Positions 35,138 to 43,415 of a DNA stretch of 64,000 nucleotides are shown piece by piece. Position 1 is the stretch's first letter. The number at the start of each line of letters is the position of its first letter. The translations under genes and the position numbers were made by a program. The notes below the pieces were generated by a model. It saw only the letters and a program-made list of their open reading frames with translations. It ran no database searches and was not told the DNA's origin. Source of the stretch: Streptomyces sp. GESEQ-35 (GTDB lineage: Bacteria > Actinomycetota > Actinomycetes > Streptomycetales > Streptomycetaceae); NCBI RefSeq assembly GCF_017948485.1, contig NZ_JAFFSX010000036.1, forward strand, positions 56,612 to 120,611, given 5' to 3'.

Positions 35138-37390
35138 TTGCCCAGGTTCAGTGTCATCGTCCCCGCGTACCAGGTTCAGGCGTATCTGCACGAGTGCCTG
35201 GAGTCGGTGCTCTCCCAGTCGTGTCCGGATCTGGAACTGATCGCCGTGGACGACTGCTCGCCGGACGCCTGCGGTGCGATCGTCGACGAGTTCGCGGCCC
35301 GCGACCCGCGCGTACGGCCGCTGCACCTGCCGGCGAACGGAGGCCTGGGCCGGGCCCGCAACGCCGGGCTGGCCGAGGCCACCGGCGACTATGTGCTGTT
35401 CCTGGACGGCGACGACACCCTCACCCCGGACGCGCTGCGCGCGATCGCCGACCGGCTCAAGGAGACGGGTGATCCGGACGTCCTGGTGTACGACCACGCC
35501 CGCACGCACTGGTCGGGCGAGACCGTCCGCGACCAGTCCGCCGGGCACCTCACCGAACAGGGCCCGGCACCCTTCCGCCTGGGAGACCGGCCGGAGCTGC
35601 TGAACCTGCTGATGGTGGCCTGGAACAAGGCGTACCGCCGGGAGTTCGTCGAGCGTGAGGCCTTCGCCTTCCCGCCCGGCTCCGGCTACGACGATGACAC
35701 TCCGTGGACCTGTCCGGTCCTCATGACCGCCGGTTCCCTCGCCACCCTCGACCGGGTCTGCGTGCACCACCGGCAGCGCCGCCGGGGCAGCGTCCTCGGC
35801 ACCACAAGCCGCCGCCACTTCGATGTCTTCGAGCAGTACGACCGTCTCTTCGCGTTCCTCGACGGCCGCCCCGAACTTGCCGGGTGGCGGCCGCTGTTGT
35901 TCCGCCGGATGGTCGACCACCTGGTGACGGTGTACGGCAAGCGGGCCCGTCTCCCGCGCGCGGCCCGCACCGAGTTCCTGCGCAAGTCCCGTGTGTACTA
36001 CCGGCGTTACCGCACCCCGGGCTCCCCGGTCCCGCCGGGCTCGCGTACGCGGCATGCCCTGATCCGGCTGGGCCTGCTGCGCACGTATCGCCTGCTCCGC
36101 CTCACCTCGGCCGTGCACCGCAGGGCGATGAGGCAGTCGGCCCGGCTGCTCCGATCGACGCGGGCCATGGCACTGCGGCTCCACTACCGCATCCAGCTGC
36201 GCCTGCCCCTGCGCACCGACCGCGCCGTCTTCTCCTCCCACCGGGACCGCGGCCACGGCTGCAACCCGGGCGCGTTGGAGGCCGCGTTCCGCTCCTTCGC
36301 CCCGCACATCCGCACGGCGTGGATCGCTCGCCCCGAACACCACCACACCGTCCCGACGGCGACCCGGCGCGTGCGGCCCGGCACGGCCGCGTACTGGACG
36401 GCGCTGGCCCGCTCCAAGTACCTCGTCATCAACGCCGAGTTCGACGGCCCTCCGGTCAAGCGCCCCGGCCAGGTCGTCGTCCAGACCCTGCACGGGACCC
36501 CCCTCAAGCACATGGGCCTGGACCTCCAGGAGCGTCCGGCGGCGGCCCGCGACACGGACTTCGCCGCGCTCCTGCGCAACGTCGACACATGGGACTACGT
36601 CGTCTCCGCCAACCGCCACTCCACACTAACCTGGGAGCGCGTCTACCCGGGCGGCTACACGACCCTCGCCCACGGCTGTCCCCGCAACGACATGTTCCAG
36701 CGGGCCACTTCGGCGGACGTGGCCCGGCTGCGCGAGACCCTCGGCATCCCCACGGACACGGTCGCGATCCTGTACGCGCCCACCCACCGCGACTACCGCC
36801 GCACCCAGCGCACCGCCCTCGACCTGGAGCGCGTCGTACGCCGGCTGGGCCCCCGCTTCGTCGTCCTGGCCCGCGCCCACCACCGCCACGGCGGCCCGCT
36901 CGCCGGCCCGACGGCCCGCGTCATCGACGTCACCGACCACGGAAGCGTCGAGTCCCTGTGTCTCGCCGCGGACGCCCTGGTCACCGACTACTCGTCGATC
37001 ATGTTCGACTACGCCAACCTGGACCGCCCCATCGTCGTCCACGCCACGGACGACGACTGGGCGGCGTACGAGGCGGCCCGCGGCACCTACTTCGACCTGC
37101 GTTCCTTCCCGCCGGGTGCGGTCGCGCGCAGCGAGGACGAGCTGATCGACATCTTCGCCACCGGCCACTGGCGCGGCTCCCGCTCCGCCCAGCTGCGCTC
37201 CGCGTTCCGTGAGCGGTTCTGCCCGTACGACGACGGACGCGCCGCCGAGCGGGTCGTACGCCGTGTGGTGCTGGGCGAAGCGGACGCGGCCCTCCCGCCC
37301 GTCGTACCGCTCGGGGAGCGTCACCCGGTCCCGTCGCCTGCGCGCACGCGGCTGACCATGATTCCGCAACCGGCCGAAGCTCCCCGCTGA
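35138..37390 (+). CDS. GT2 glycosyltransferase fused to CDP-glycerol glycerophosphotransferase (TagF-like)
   Basis: 750 residues from a TTG; no ATG or GTG is available in frame and no good ribosome site is seen, so the start is uncertain. N-terminal GT2 domain (about 1-230: VIVPAYQVQAYL, AVDDCSPD, FLDGDDT). C-terminal TagF/TagB-like domain (from about 360) with 'HGTPLKHMGLD', 'YAPTHRDYR' and 'TDYSSIMFDYANLDRPIVV'. Enzymes of this kind build poly-glycerol-phosphate or related teichoic acids, with the GT2 part adding sugar or linkage units. A shorter TagF-like gene follows, and a TagGH-like exporter lies at 56.5-58.3 kb. Cell-surface polymer synthesis is a firm inference; the exact polymer is not. 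Confidence 0.88.
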   Translation: MPRFSVIVPAYQVQAYLHECLESVLSQSCPDLELIAVDDCSPDACGAIVDEFAARDPRVRPLHLPANGGLGRARNAGLAEATGDYVLFLDGDDTLTPDALRAIADRLKETGDPDVLVYDHARTHWSGETVRDQSAGHLTEQGPAPFRLGDRPELLNLLMVAWNKAYRREFVEREAFAFPPGSGYDDDTPWTCPVLMTAGSLATLDRVCVHHRQRRRGSVLGTTSRRHFDVFEQYDRLFAFLDGRPELAGWRPLLFRRMVDHLVTVYGKRARLPRAARTEFLRKSRVYYRRYRTPGSPVPPGSRTRHALIRLGLLRTYRLLRLTSAVHRRAMRQSARLLRSTRAMALRLHYRIQLRLPLRTDRAVFSSHRDRGHGCNPGALEAAFRSFAPHIRTAWIARPEHHHTVPTATRRVRPGTAAYWTALARSKYLVINAEFDGPPVKRPGQVVVQTLHGTPLKHMGLDLQERPAAARDTDFAALLRNVDTWDYVVSANRHSTLTWERVYPGGYTTLAHGCPRNDMFQRATSADVARLRETLGIPTDTVAILYAPTHRDYRRTQRTALDLERVVRRLGPRFVVLARAHHRHGGPLAGPTARVIDVTDHGSVESLCLAADALVTDYSSIMFDYANLDRPIVVHATDDDWAAYEAARGTYFDLRSFPPGAVARSEDELIDIFATGHWRGSRSAQLRSAFRERFCPYDDGRAAERVVRRVVLGEADAALPPVVPLGERHPVPSPARTRLTMIPQPAEAPR

Positions 37391-37449
37391 CCAGGGCTGC
37401 GCAACCGGCCGAGCTCGTCTGAACACCGTTCTCACACCAGGGAGTTCCC

Positions 37450-37533
37450 TTGCCCTCCAGTCCGTCACGGCCCACTCCCACCAGGCCGCACACCTGGCGT
37501 CCGGCGGGGCGGCCCGGCCGAGCGGCCTCATGA
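37450..37533 (+). CDS. Possible 27-residue leader ORF coupled to the next gene
   Basis: TTG at 37450 preceded by AGGGAG reads 27 Pro/Arg/Ser-rich codons to a TGA (37531-37533) that overlaps the ATG at 37530 of the next gene (ATGA). The downstream gene lacks its own ribosome site, so coupling would explain its translation. It might instead be the true N-terminus of that gene separated by a frameshift. Confidence 0.35.
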   Translation: MPSSPSRPTPTRPHTWRPAGRPGRAAS

Positions 37534-38672
37534 TGCTCCGCACGCGCCTCCGCTACCGGTGGCACCTACAGCGTCCGCTGGATCCGGAGCTCGCGGTGTA
37601 CTGCGCCTACTGGGGCCGCGGCTACACCTGCAACCCGGCCGCGATCCACGCCAAGGCCCGCGAACTCGCCCCGCACATCCGCTCGGTGTTCCTGGTGGAC
37701 GCGGAGGCGGCGGCCACGATGCCGTACGACGTGGAGTACGCGGTGATCGGCAGCAACCGGTACTGGGAGCTGCTGGCCCGCGCCACCTACCTGGTCAACA
37801 ACGCCAACTTCGCGAGCCGGGTGGTCAAACGGCCCGGCACCATCCATCTCCAGACACAGCACGGCACCCCGCTCAAGACGATGGGCGTCGACGAGCCGAC
37901 GGTCGGCGGCCACGACCGGCTGCTGCGCCGGGTCCGCCGCTGGGACTTCAACCTCTCCTCCAACCGGCACTCGACACGGATCTGGGAGCGCGCGTTCCCC
38001 GGCTCGTACGAGATCCTGGAGTACGGCTATCCGCGCAACGACCGGTTCTTCACGGCGACCTCCGACGACGTGGCCCGGATCCGCCGTGAACTGGGCGTAC
38101 CGCGGAGCGCGACGGCCGTGCTGTACGCGCCGACCCACCGCGCGGGCTTCGAACCGGACCTGGACCTGGAGGCCTTCTGCGCGGCCGCCGGTGACGACGT
38201 GGTGGTCCTGCTGCGCGCCCACTACTTCCACGACCGTGGTGCCCTGCGAACCCGCGGCCGGATCATCGACGTGACCGGCCACCGCTCGGCCGAGGACATC
38301 TGTCTGGCCGCCGACGTCCTGCTCACCGACTACTCGTCGATCATGTTCGACTACGCCAACCTGGACCGTCCGATCGTCGTGTACGCCGACGACTGGGAGG
38401 TCTACCGGGAGACGCGCGGCGTCTACTTCGACCTGCCGGCGGCGCCGCCCGGCCCGGTCGCCCGCACTCCTCAGGAGCTGGCGCGGGTGTTCCGCGACCG
38501 CTCGTACACGGAGTCCCATGCCCTGCGGGCCGCCTTCCGGCAACGCTTCTGCCAGTTCGACGACGGCCTGGCCGCCGAGCGAGTGGTCCGGCGGATCTTC
38601 CTCGGCGAGCCGCCGGAGACGATCCCGCCGGTGGTCCCGCTCGCGGAGCGGACCCCGGCGCTCACCCGATGA
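37530..38672 (+). CDS. CDP-glycerol glycerophosphotransferase family protein (TagF/TagB-like)
   Basis: 380 residues, only the glycerophosphotransferase domain: 'HGTPLKTMGVDEP', 'NLSSNRHSTRIWERAFPG', 'YAPTHRAGFEPD', 'TDYSSIMFDYANLDRPIVVY'. Closely resembles the C-terminal half of the preceding gene, suggesting duplication and division of labour (priming versus polymerisation). ATG ATG at 37530/37533; no own ribosome site (see leader ORF). Confidence 0.87.
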   Translation: MMLRTRLRYRWHLQRPLDPELAVYCAYWGRGYTCNPAAIHAKARELAPHIRSVFLVDAEAAATMPYDVEYAVIGSNRYWELLARATYLVNNANFASRVVKRPGTIHLQTQHGTPLKTMGVDEPTVGGHDRLLRRVRRWDFNLSSNRHSTRIWERAFPGSYEILEYGYPRNDRFFTATSDDVARIRRELGVPRSATAVLYAPTHRAGFEPDLDLEAFCAAAGDDVVVLLRAHYFHDRGALRTRGRIIDVTGHRSAEDICLAADVLLTDYSSIMFDYANLDRPIVVYADDWEVYRETRGVYFDLPAAPPGPVARTPQELARVFRDRSYTESHALRAAFRQRFCQFDDGLAAERVVRRIFLGEPPETIPPVVPLAERTPALTR

Positions 38673-38719
38673 GATGAGGTGAGGCAAGGTCGTCGGCTCC
38701 GGGCGGGAACGTACGACAG

Positions 38720-40258
38720 ATGCCCCCGATGCTTGTCCTCACCCGGCAGGCCGCCGACGGCGCGACGGCGCTGCGCGGCGGCCGCCTCTGGCGTCCGACG
38801 CCGTACCAGGTCTTCGGCTTCCTGTTCTGGCTGCTGATGTCGCTGGCGTACTGGCGGGTGCCGCTGTGCTGCGACGCCGGGCAGCATGCGGCGGTCGTCG
38901 AGCGCCTCACGGCGGACCTGCTGCGTCCGCGCCATCCGACGGCGGACCTGCCGGGCGCGGGCAGCCCTTACTACTCGCCGTACACGGTGGCGCAGGGCGC
39001 GTTCGCGCGGCTGACCGGGCTGACGGGCTGGGAGGTGGTGCGGCTCGCCGGGCCGCTGAACCTGATGGTGCTGCTGACCGGCCTCGGCCGCTTCGTGCGG
39101 GTGCTGACCCCGCGGCCCTGGGCGCCGGTGCTCGCACTGGCCGCGCTGACCCTGCTGGGGGGCACCGCCTCGTCGAGTGGCGGCCTTGGGCTGATGTCGA
39201 TGACGAGCAACCTCGGCTACCCGTCGGCCTTCGCAACCGGGCTCGCCCTCTGGGCCTGGGCGCTGACGGGCACGCGGGCCCGTGACACCCGGCCGGTGCG
39301 CTACGTCGGGCCGGGCGGGCTGCGCGGCGTTGCCGGGTACGCGGGGCTCGGTGCGCTGTACGGGGTGATCCTGCTCGTCCATCCGGTCACGTCGGTGGCG
39401 GCAGCGGTGGGCCTGATCTCGATGATCGCCGGACGGCAGCGGGGATGGCGCTCCGCGGTGGCCGGCCGCTGGGCCCTCACGGGCGTGGTGGCCCTGCTGG
39501 TCGCCTGGTCCTGGCCGTACTTCGACGTGTTCGCGCTCGGCCCGGTGCACCGGGGGGTGTACGCGGACCTGGGCGGTCAGTTCTGGCCGGCCGTGCTGCT
39601 GGGACTGCCTGCGCTGTGGTTGCGGAAGCGGCGGTCGTCCTGGCGGGATCCGCTGATGCTGATGTTCGTGCTCGACTGCCTGGCGGTGGCCTACGGCCGG
39701 CTGAGCGGCCACTACACCTACGGCGGGGTCCTCGGACTTGCGCCACTGCCCTTGCAGTGCGCGCTCGCGGTGGAGCTGGCGGCGCCGCGGCCCTGGCCGG
39801 TGTGGCGGCGGGCGCTGGGGGTGGCGGCGGCCGCGGGTGCCTGCTTCGGGTTCCTCACCGTGCAGGCGGGGGCGGTGGTGCCGCGCTCGCTGGACCCGGT
39901 CGGCTTCCGGCAGCCGCCGCGCTGGCCGTCGTACGACTGGGCGGCACAGCACATCGGGCCCGGCGAGGTCGTGATCACCGACGGCCATCACGCCGGTCGG
40001 GCGCTCGCCGGTCACGGGCCGAATCTGGTTGCGCCCGTCCGGCCGGATCCGGCGCTGGACGAACGAGAGCGCGGGCGCCGGCTGACCGACGTCCGCGCCT
40101 GTCTCTCCCCGTCGTCGACCCGCGCCGAGCGCTCCGCCGTCGTCCGCCGCTACCGCGTGCGCCGGCTGCTGCTGACGCGGCTGCGCACCCTGCCCGAGGA
40201 GGCGGTGGTGGTGGCGTGGAGCGAGCGGACGGGGGAGGTGCTGGCGCGGGTGGGTTGA
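38720..40258 (+). CDS. Polytopic membrane protein (GT-C-like)
   Basis: 512 residues with about 10-11 hydrophobic segments and an outer-facing C-terminal soluble part ('WPSYDWAAQHIGPGEVVITDGHH'). The layout (membrane helices first, soluble tail last, acidic residues after helix 1: 'CCDAGQHAAVVERL') resembles lipid-linked GT-C glycosyltransferases or ligases, but no family motif is decisive. It follows the teichoic-acid-type genes on the same strand and may use their product. Confidence 0.7.
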   Translation: MPPMLVLTRQAADGATALRGGRLWRPTPYQVFGFLFWLLMSLAYWRVPLCCDAGQHAAVVERLTADLLRPRHPTADLPGAGSPYYSPYTVAQGAFARLTGLTGWEVVRLAGPLNLMVLLTGLGRFVRVLTPRPWAPVLALAALTLLGGTASSSGGLGLMSMTSNLGYPSAFATGLALWAWALTGTRARDTRPVRYVGPGGLRGVAGYAGLGALYGVILLVHPVTSVAAAVGLISMIAGRQRGWRSAVAGRWALTGVVALLVAWSWPYFDVFALGPVHRGVYADLGGQFWPAVLLGLPALWLRKRRSSWRDPLMLMFVLDCLAVAYGRLSGHYTYGGVLGLAPLPLQCALAVELAAPRPWPVWRRALGVAAAAGACFGFLTVQAGAVVPRSLDPVGFRQPPRWPSYDWAAQHIGPGEVVITDGHHAGRALAGHGPNLVAPVRPDPALDERERGRRLTDVRACLSPSSTRAERSAVVRRYRVRRLLLTRLRTLPEEAVVVAWSERTGEVLARVG

Positions 40259-40274
40259 GAGGCGTTTCTCGGAC

Positions 40275-40688
40275 TTACTCGACGACGATGTCGACGTCGA
40301 TGTTGCCCCGGGTGGCGTTGGAGTAGGGGCAGACCTGGTGGGCCTGCTCGACCAGCTTGCGGCCGGTCGTCTCGTCCAGACCGTCGGGGAGCTCGACGCG
40401 GAGGGTGACCTTCAGGGCGAAGCCCTCGCCCTGCTTGCCGATGCCGACCTCGGCGGTGACGGCGGCGTCGCTGACGTCGACCTTCGCCGCGCGGCCGACG
40501 ACACCGAGCGCGCTGCCGAAGCAGGCGGCATAACCGGCCGCGAACAGCTGCTCCGGGTTGGTGCCCTGGCCGTTGCCACCCATCTCGACGGGGATGCCGA
40601 GGCCCAGGTCCAGCTTGCCGTCGGAGGTGACGGCGCGGCCGTCGCGGCCGTGGGTGGCGGTGGCGACTGCGGTGTAGATCGCGTCCAT
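40275..40688 (-). CDS. ohr: Organic hydroperoxide resistance protein Ohr
   Basis: 137 residues from ATG at 40688 (MDAIYTAVATATHGRDG). OsmC/Ohr fold with the two redox cysteines Cys56 (AACFGSAL) and Cys120 (HQVCPYSNATRGNI). Reduces organic and lipid hydroperoxides. An ATG at 40700 would add four residues. Divergent from an OhrR repressor with an operator between them. Confidence 0.95.
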   Translation of the reverse strand: MDAIYTAVATATHGRDGRAVTSDGKLDLGLGIPVEMGGNGQGTNPEQLFAAGYAACFGSALGVVGRAAKVDVSDAAVTAEVGIGKQGEGFALKVTLRVELPDGLDETTGRKLVEQAHQVCPYSNATRGNIDVDIVVE

Positions 40689-40762
40689 GGAAAAACCCAT
40701 CCCTCTCAGATCACGGTCGAGGCGGCCTTTGCCCGACCGCCCGATGACCACAAGTAGAGCAC

Positions 40763-40775
40763 GCAATTCAATTGC
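40763..40775. promoter_or_regulatory. OhrR operator candidate
   Basis: GCAATTCAATTGC, a perfect 13-bp palindrome (central C), in the ohr-ohrR gap. OhrR operators in other bacteria have the AATT-n-AATT core (as in TACAATT-AATTGTA). Confidence 0.75.
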
Positions 40776-40812
40776 CCGCAACTAAATGACGGACAAGCGC
40801 TACCCTGGAGCC

Positions 40813-41277
40813 ATGACCTCCACGCCCACCTCGGACTGGCTCCGCCTCGACCAGCAGATCTGCTTCTCCCTGAACGCCGCTTCGCGCGCCTTCGGCGGCC
40901 TCTACCGCGTGGTCCTCAAGGACCTCGGGCTCACCTACCCGCAGTACCTCGTGCTGCTGGTGCTGTGGGAGCACGGCGAGCTGCCCGTGAAGAAGCTCGG
41001 CGAGCACCTCCGCCTCGACTCCGGCACACTGTCCCCGCTGCTCAAGCGGCTGGAGACGGCCGGTCTGGTCCGCCGGGAGCGCAGCGCGCGCGACGAGCGG
41101 TCGGTGGAGGTACGGCTCACCGAGGAGGGCACCGCGCTGCGCGAGCGGGCGCTGGAGGTGCCGCGCCGGATCGCCGCCGCGACGGGCTTCGACATCGACG
41201 AGGTCCGGGAGCTGCGGGAGCGTCTGGACCGCCTCACGACGGCGTTGGACACGGCGGCGGTGCAGGCGAGCGACTGA
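40813..41277 (+). CDS. ohrR: MarR-family peroxide sensor OhrR
   Basis: 154 residues from the ATG at 40813 with GGAG upstream; a start at 40786 would overlap the operator. Winged HTH 'LDSGTLSPLLKRLETAGLVRRERSARDERSVEVRLT' and the N-terminal reactive cysteine Cys17 in QQICFSLNAASRAF define OhrR. It represses ohr until Cys17 is oxidised by organic peroxide. Confidence 0.94.
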   Translation: MTSTPTSDWLRLDQQICFSLNAASRAFGGLYRVVLKDLGLTYPQYLVLLVLWEHGELPVKKLGEHLRLDSGTLSPLLKRLETAGLVRRERSARDERSVEVRLTEEGTALRERALEVPRRIAAATGFDIDEVRELRERLDRLTTALDTAAVQASD

Positions 41278-41342
41278 GGCCTGATTCACTTGTCCCGACC
41301 ACTGCACCACGCACGGGCCAACTCACGAGGGGACGGCCGCAC

Positions 41343-42332
41343 ATGACCTGGCTGATCACCGGCGGCGCCGGTTACATCGGGGCGCACGTCGTACGCGCCA
41401 TGACCGAGGCGGGCGAACGGACGGTCGTGTACGACGACCTGTCGACCGGCATCGCCGAGCGCGTCCCGGACGGTGTCCCGCTGGTCGTCGGCTCGACCCT
41501 CGACGGCGAACGCGTAGCCCGCGCGCTCACCGATCACGCAGTCACCGGCGTCGTGCACCTGGCCGCGAAGAAGCAGGTCGGCGAGTCGGTGGACCTGCCG
41601 CTGCACTACTACCGGGAGAACGTCGAGGGCCTGCGCGTCCTCCTGGAAGCGGTCACGCAGGCGGAGGTCCCCTCCTTCGTCTTCTCCTCCTCCGCGGCGG
41701 TGTACGGCACGCCGGACACCGAGGAAGGGGGGCTCGTGACGGAGGAGACGCCGTGCGTGCCGATGTCGCCGTACGGCGAGACGAAGCTGGCCGGCGAATG
41801 GCTGGTCCGCGCGACAGGCAGGGCGACCGGCCTCGCCACGGCCTCCCTCCGCTACTTCAACGTGGCGGGCGCGGCCGCACCGGAACTGGCGGACACCGGC
41901 GTCTTCAACATCGTCCCCATGGTCTTCGAGAAGCTCACGGAGAACGCGCCCCCGCGCATCTTCGGCGACGACTACCCGACCCCGGACGGCACCTGCATCC
42001 GTGACTACATCCACGTGATGGATCTGGCGGAGGCCCACGTGGCGACGGCCCGAGCCCTCCAGTCGTCCCCCGGCCGCGACCTCACCCTCAACATCGGCCG
42101 CGGCGAGGGCGTTTCGGTCCGCGAGATGATCGATCTCATCAACGCCGTCACCGGCTACGACCGCCCCCCGACCACCACCCCCCGCCGCCCCGGCGACCCC
42201 GCCCGCGTCGTCGCCTCCGCCGACCGCATCGCAACAGAGCTGGGCTGGAAGGCCAAGCACGACGTCCACGACATGATCACGTCGGCGTGGGAGGGGTGGG
42301 TGCGGCTGCATCCGGGGGCGGCTCGCAGCTGA
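41343..42332 (+). CDS. galE: UDP-glucose 4-epimerase (GalE-like)
   Basis: 329 residues. SDR-extended NAD-binding motif GGAGYIG (7-13), catalytic Ser116/117 and Y144xxxK148 (YGETK), and epimerase motifs 'SLRYFNVAGA' and 'DGTCIRDYIHVMDLAEAHV'. Interconverts UDP-glucose and UDP-galactose (or the N-acetyl forms). Converges with the glycosyltransferase that ends the peptide operon. Confidence 0.92.
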   Translation: MTWLITGGAGYIGAHVVRAMTEAGERTVVYDDLSTGIAERVPDGVPLVVGSTLDGERVARALTDHAVTGVVHLAAKKQVGESVDLPLHYYRENVEGLRVLLEAVTQAEVPSFVFSSSAAVYGTPDTEEGGLVTEETPCVPMSPYGETKLAGEWLVRATGRATGLATASLRYFNVAGAAAPELADTGVFNIVPMVFEKLTENAPPRIFGDDYPTPDGTCIRDYIHVMDLAEAHVATARALQSSPGRDLTLNIGRGEGVSVREMIDLINAVTGYDRPPTTTPRRPGDPARVVASADRIATELGWKAKHDVHDMITSAWEGWVRLHPGAARS

Positions 42333-42339
42333 GAATCAG

Positions 42340-42360
42340 GCTCTGAGCCAGGACCAGAGC
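42340..42360. terminator. Hairpin between convergent galE and peptide operon
   Basis: GCTCTG-agccaggac-CAGAGC followed by TTT on the plus strand, in the 30-bp gap between the two stop codons. Confidence 0.5.
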
Positions 42361-42362
42361 TT

Positions 42363-43415
42363 TCAGGCGCCGAACGCTCCCTGCCTGGCCGCCAGTCGGC
42401 TCTCCAGCCGCCGCAGCACGGCAAGCTGGGCGGCGGCATGCTGGTGGAGCAGCGCGTCGAAGGTCCGCGCGTGCTCCGGGGTGGAGAGGAACACCGGGAC
42501 GGCGAGCAGGTAGCCGCCGCCGCGCTGGGGGACGATCAGCGGGGCGGGGCCGCGTCCGCCGTCGGCCGGCGACTCCTCGGGGCCGGGCACCTCCGGCGAG
42601 CCCTGCGGCGTGACGAACTCATCGCTGCCCCGCAGCCGTTCGATGCGGTCGCGGCTGTCCTGCTGCGCGGCGGCGTCCAGAGCCTGCTCGGTCTCGGGAT
42701 CCGCGAGTGCCTCCCTGACCCGGCGGGCGAGGCGGGCGTCACAGGTGTGCAGCAGCGGAGCGAAATGCCCGGGGGCGACACGGTGGCGCCGGGTGACGGC
42801 GCTCTCGTAGACGGAGACGGTACGGGCGGTGGTGGTACGCGGGCGGTGCCCGGCCTCGGTCAGCCGCACCAGCAGATCCCAGTCCTCAAGGCCGGAGGTC
42901 ACCCGCCAGCCGCCGACGGACTCCGCTAGGCCGCGCCGGTGCGCGAAGCGGCTGGGTTCGAACAGCGGGTCCAGGTACTGGAGTTCGGGGTGCCAGCACA
43001 GGTCCCACCAGCCGCTGCGGCGGGTGACACGGTCGTCGTCGTCGACGGCCGTGTAACCGGTGACGGCGAGTTCGGCGCCCTGCTGGAACAGGCGATGCAG
43101 CTGGTGCAGATGGTCGGGGCGCCAGATGTCGTCGTGATCGAGGTAGGCGACGTATGTTCCCCGGGCCCGGCGCAGTCCCTCCTGCCGGGGGCCGCTCGGG
43201 TGGCCGGTGTGCGGCAGCTCGATCACCCGCACGCGGGGGTCGCCCACCCGCGCCGCCACCTCGGCCGTGTCGTCCGTGCTGCCGTCCGAGAGCACCAGCA
43301 GCTCGAAGTCGGTGACGCTCTGCGCGAGCGCGGAACGCAGCGTCGGCAGGATGCGTGCCGAGCGGTTGTACGTCGGGCAGACGACGGTGAACAGCACCTG
43401 ATCGGTATCGGTCAT
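42363..43415 (-). CDS. Family 2 glycosyltransferase, last gene of the peptide operon
   Basis: 350 residues from ATG 43415 with GGGAGA upstream. GT-A fold motifs: VVCPTYNRSARILPTL, LSDGSTDDT and the metal-binding AYLDHDDIW, with an uncharacterised C-terminal third. The ATG overlaps the LanKC stop (ATGA at 43412-43415), so it is translationally coupled to the lanthipeptide synthetase. It could glycosylate the modified peptide, or merely be a passenger next to galE. No membrane anchor. Confidence 0.85.
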   Translation of the reverse strand: MTDTDQVLFTVVCPTYNRSARILPTLRSALAQSVTDFELLVLSDGSTDDTAEVAARVGDPRVRVIELPHTGHPSGPRQEGLRRARGTYVAYLDHDDIWRPDHLHQLHRLFQQGAELAVTGYTAVDDDDRVTRRSGWWDLCWHPELQYLDPLFEPSRFAHRRGLAESVGGWRVTSGLEDWDLLVRLTEAGHRPRTTTARTVSVYESAVTRRHRVAPGHFAPLLHTCDARLARRVREALADPETEQALDAAAQQDSRDRIERLRGSDEFVTPQGSPEVPGPEESPADGGRGPAPLIVPQRGGGYLLAVPVFLSTPEHARTFDALLHQHAAAQLAVLRRLESRLAARQGAFGA

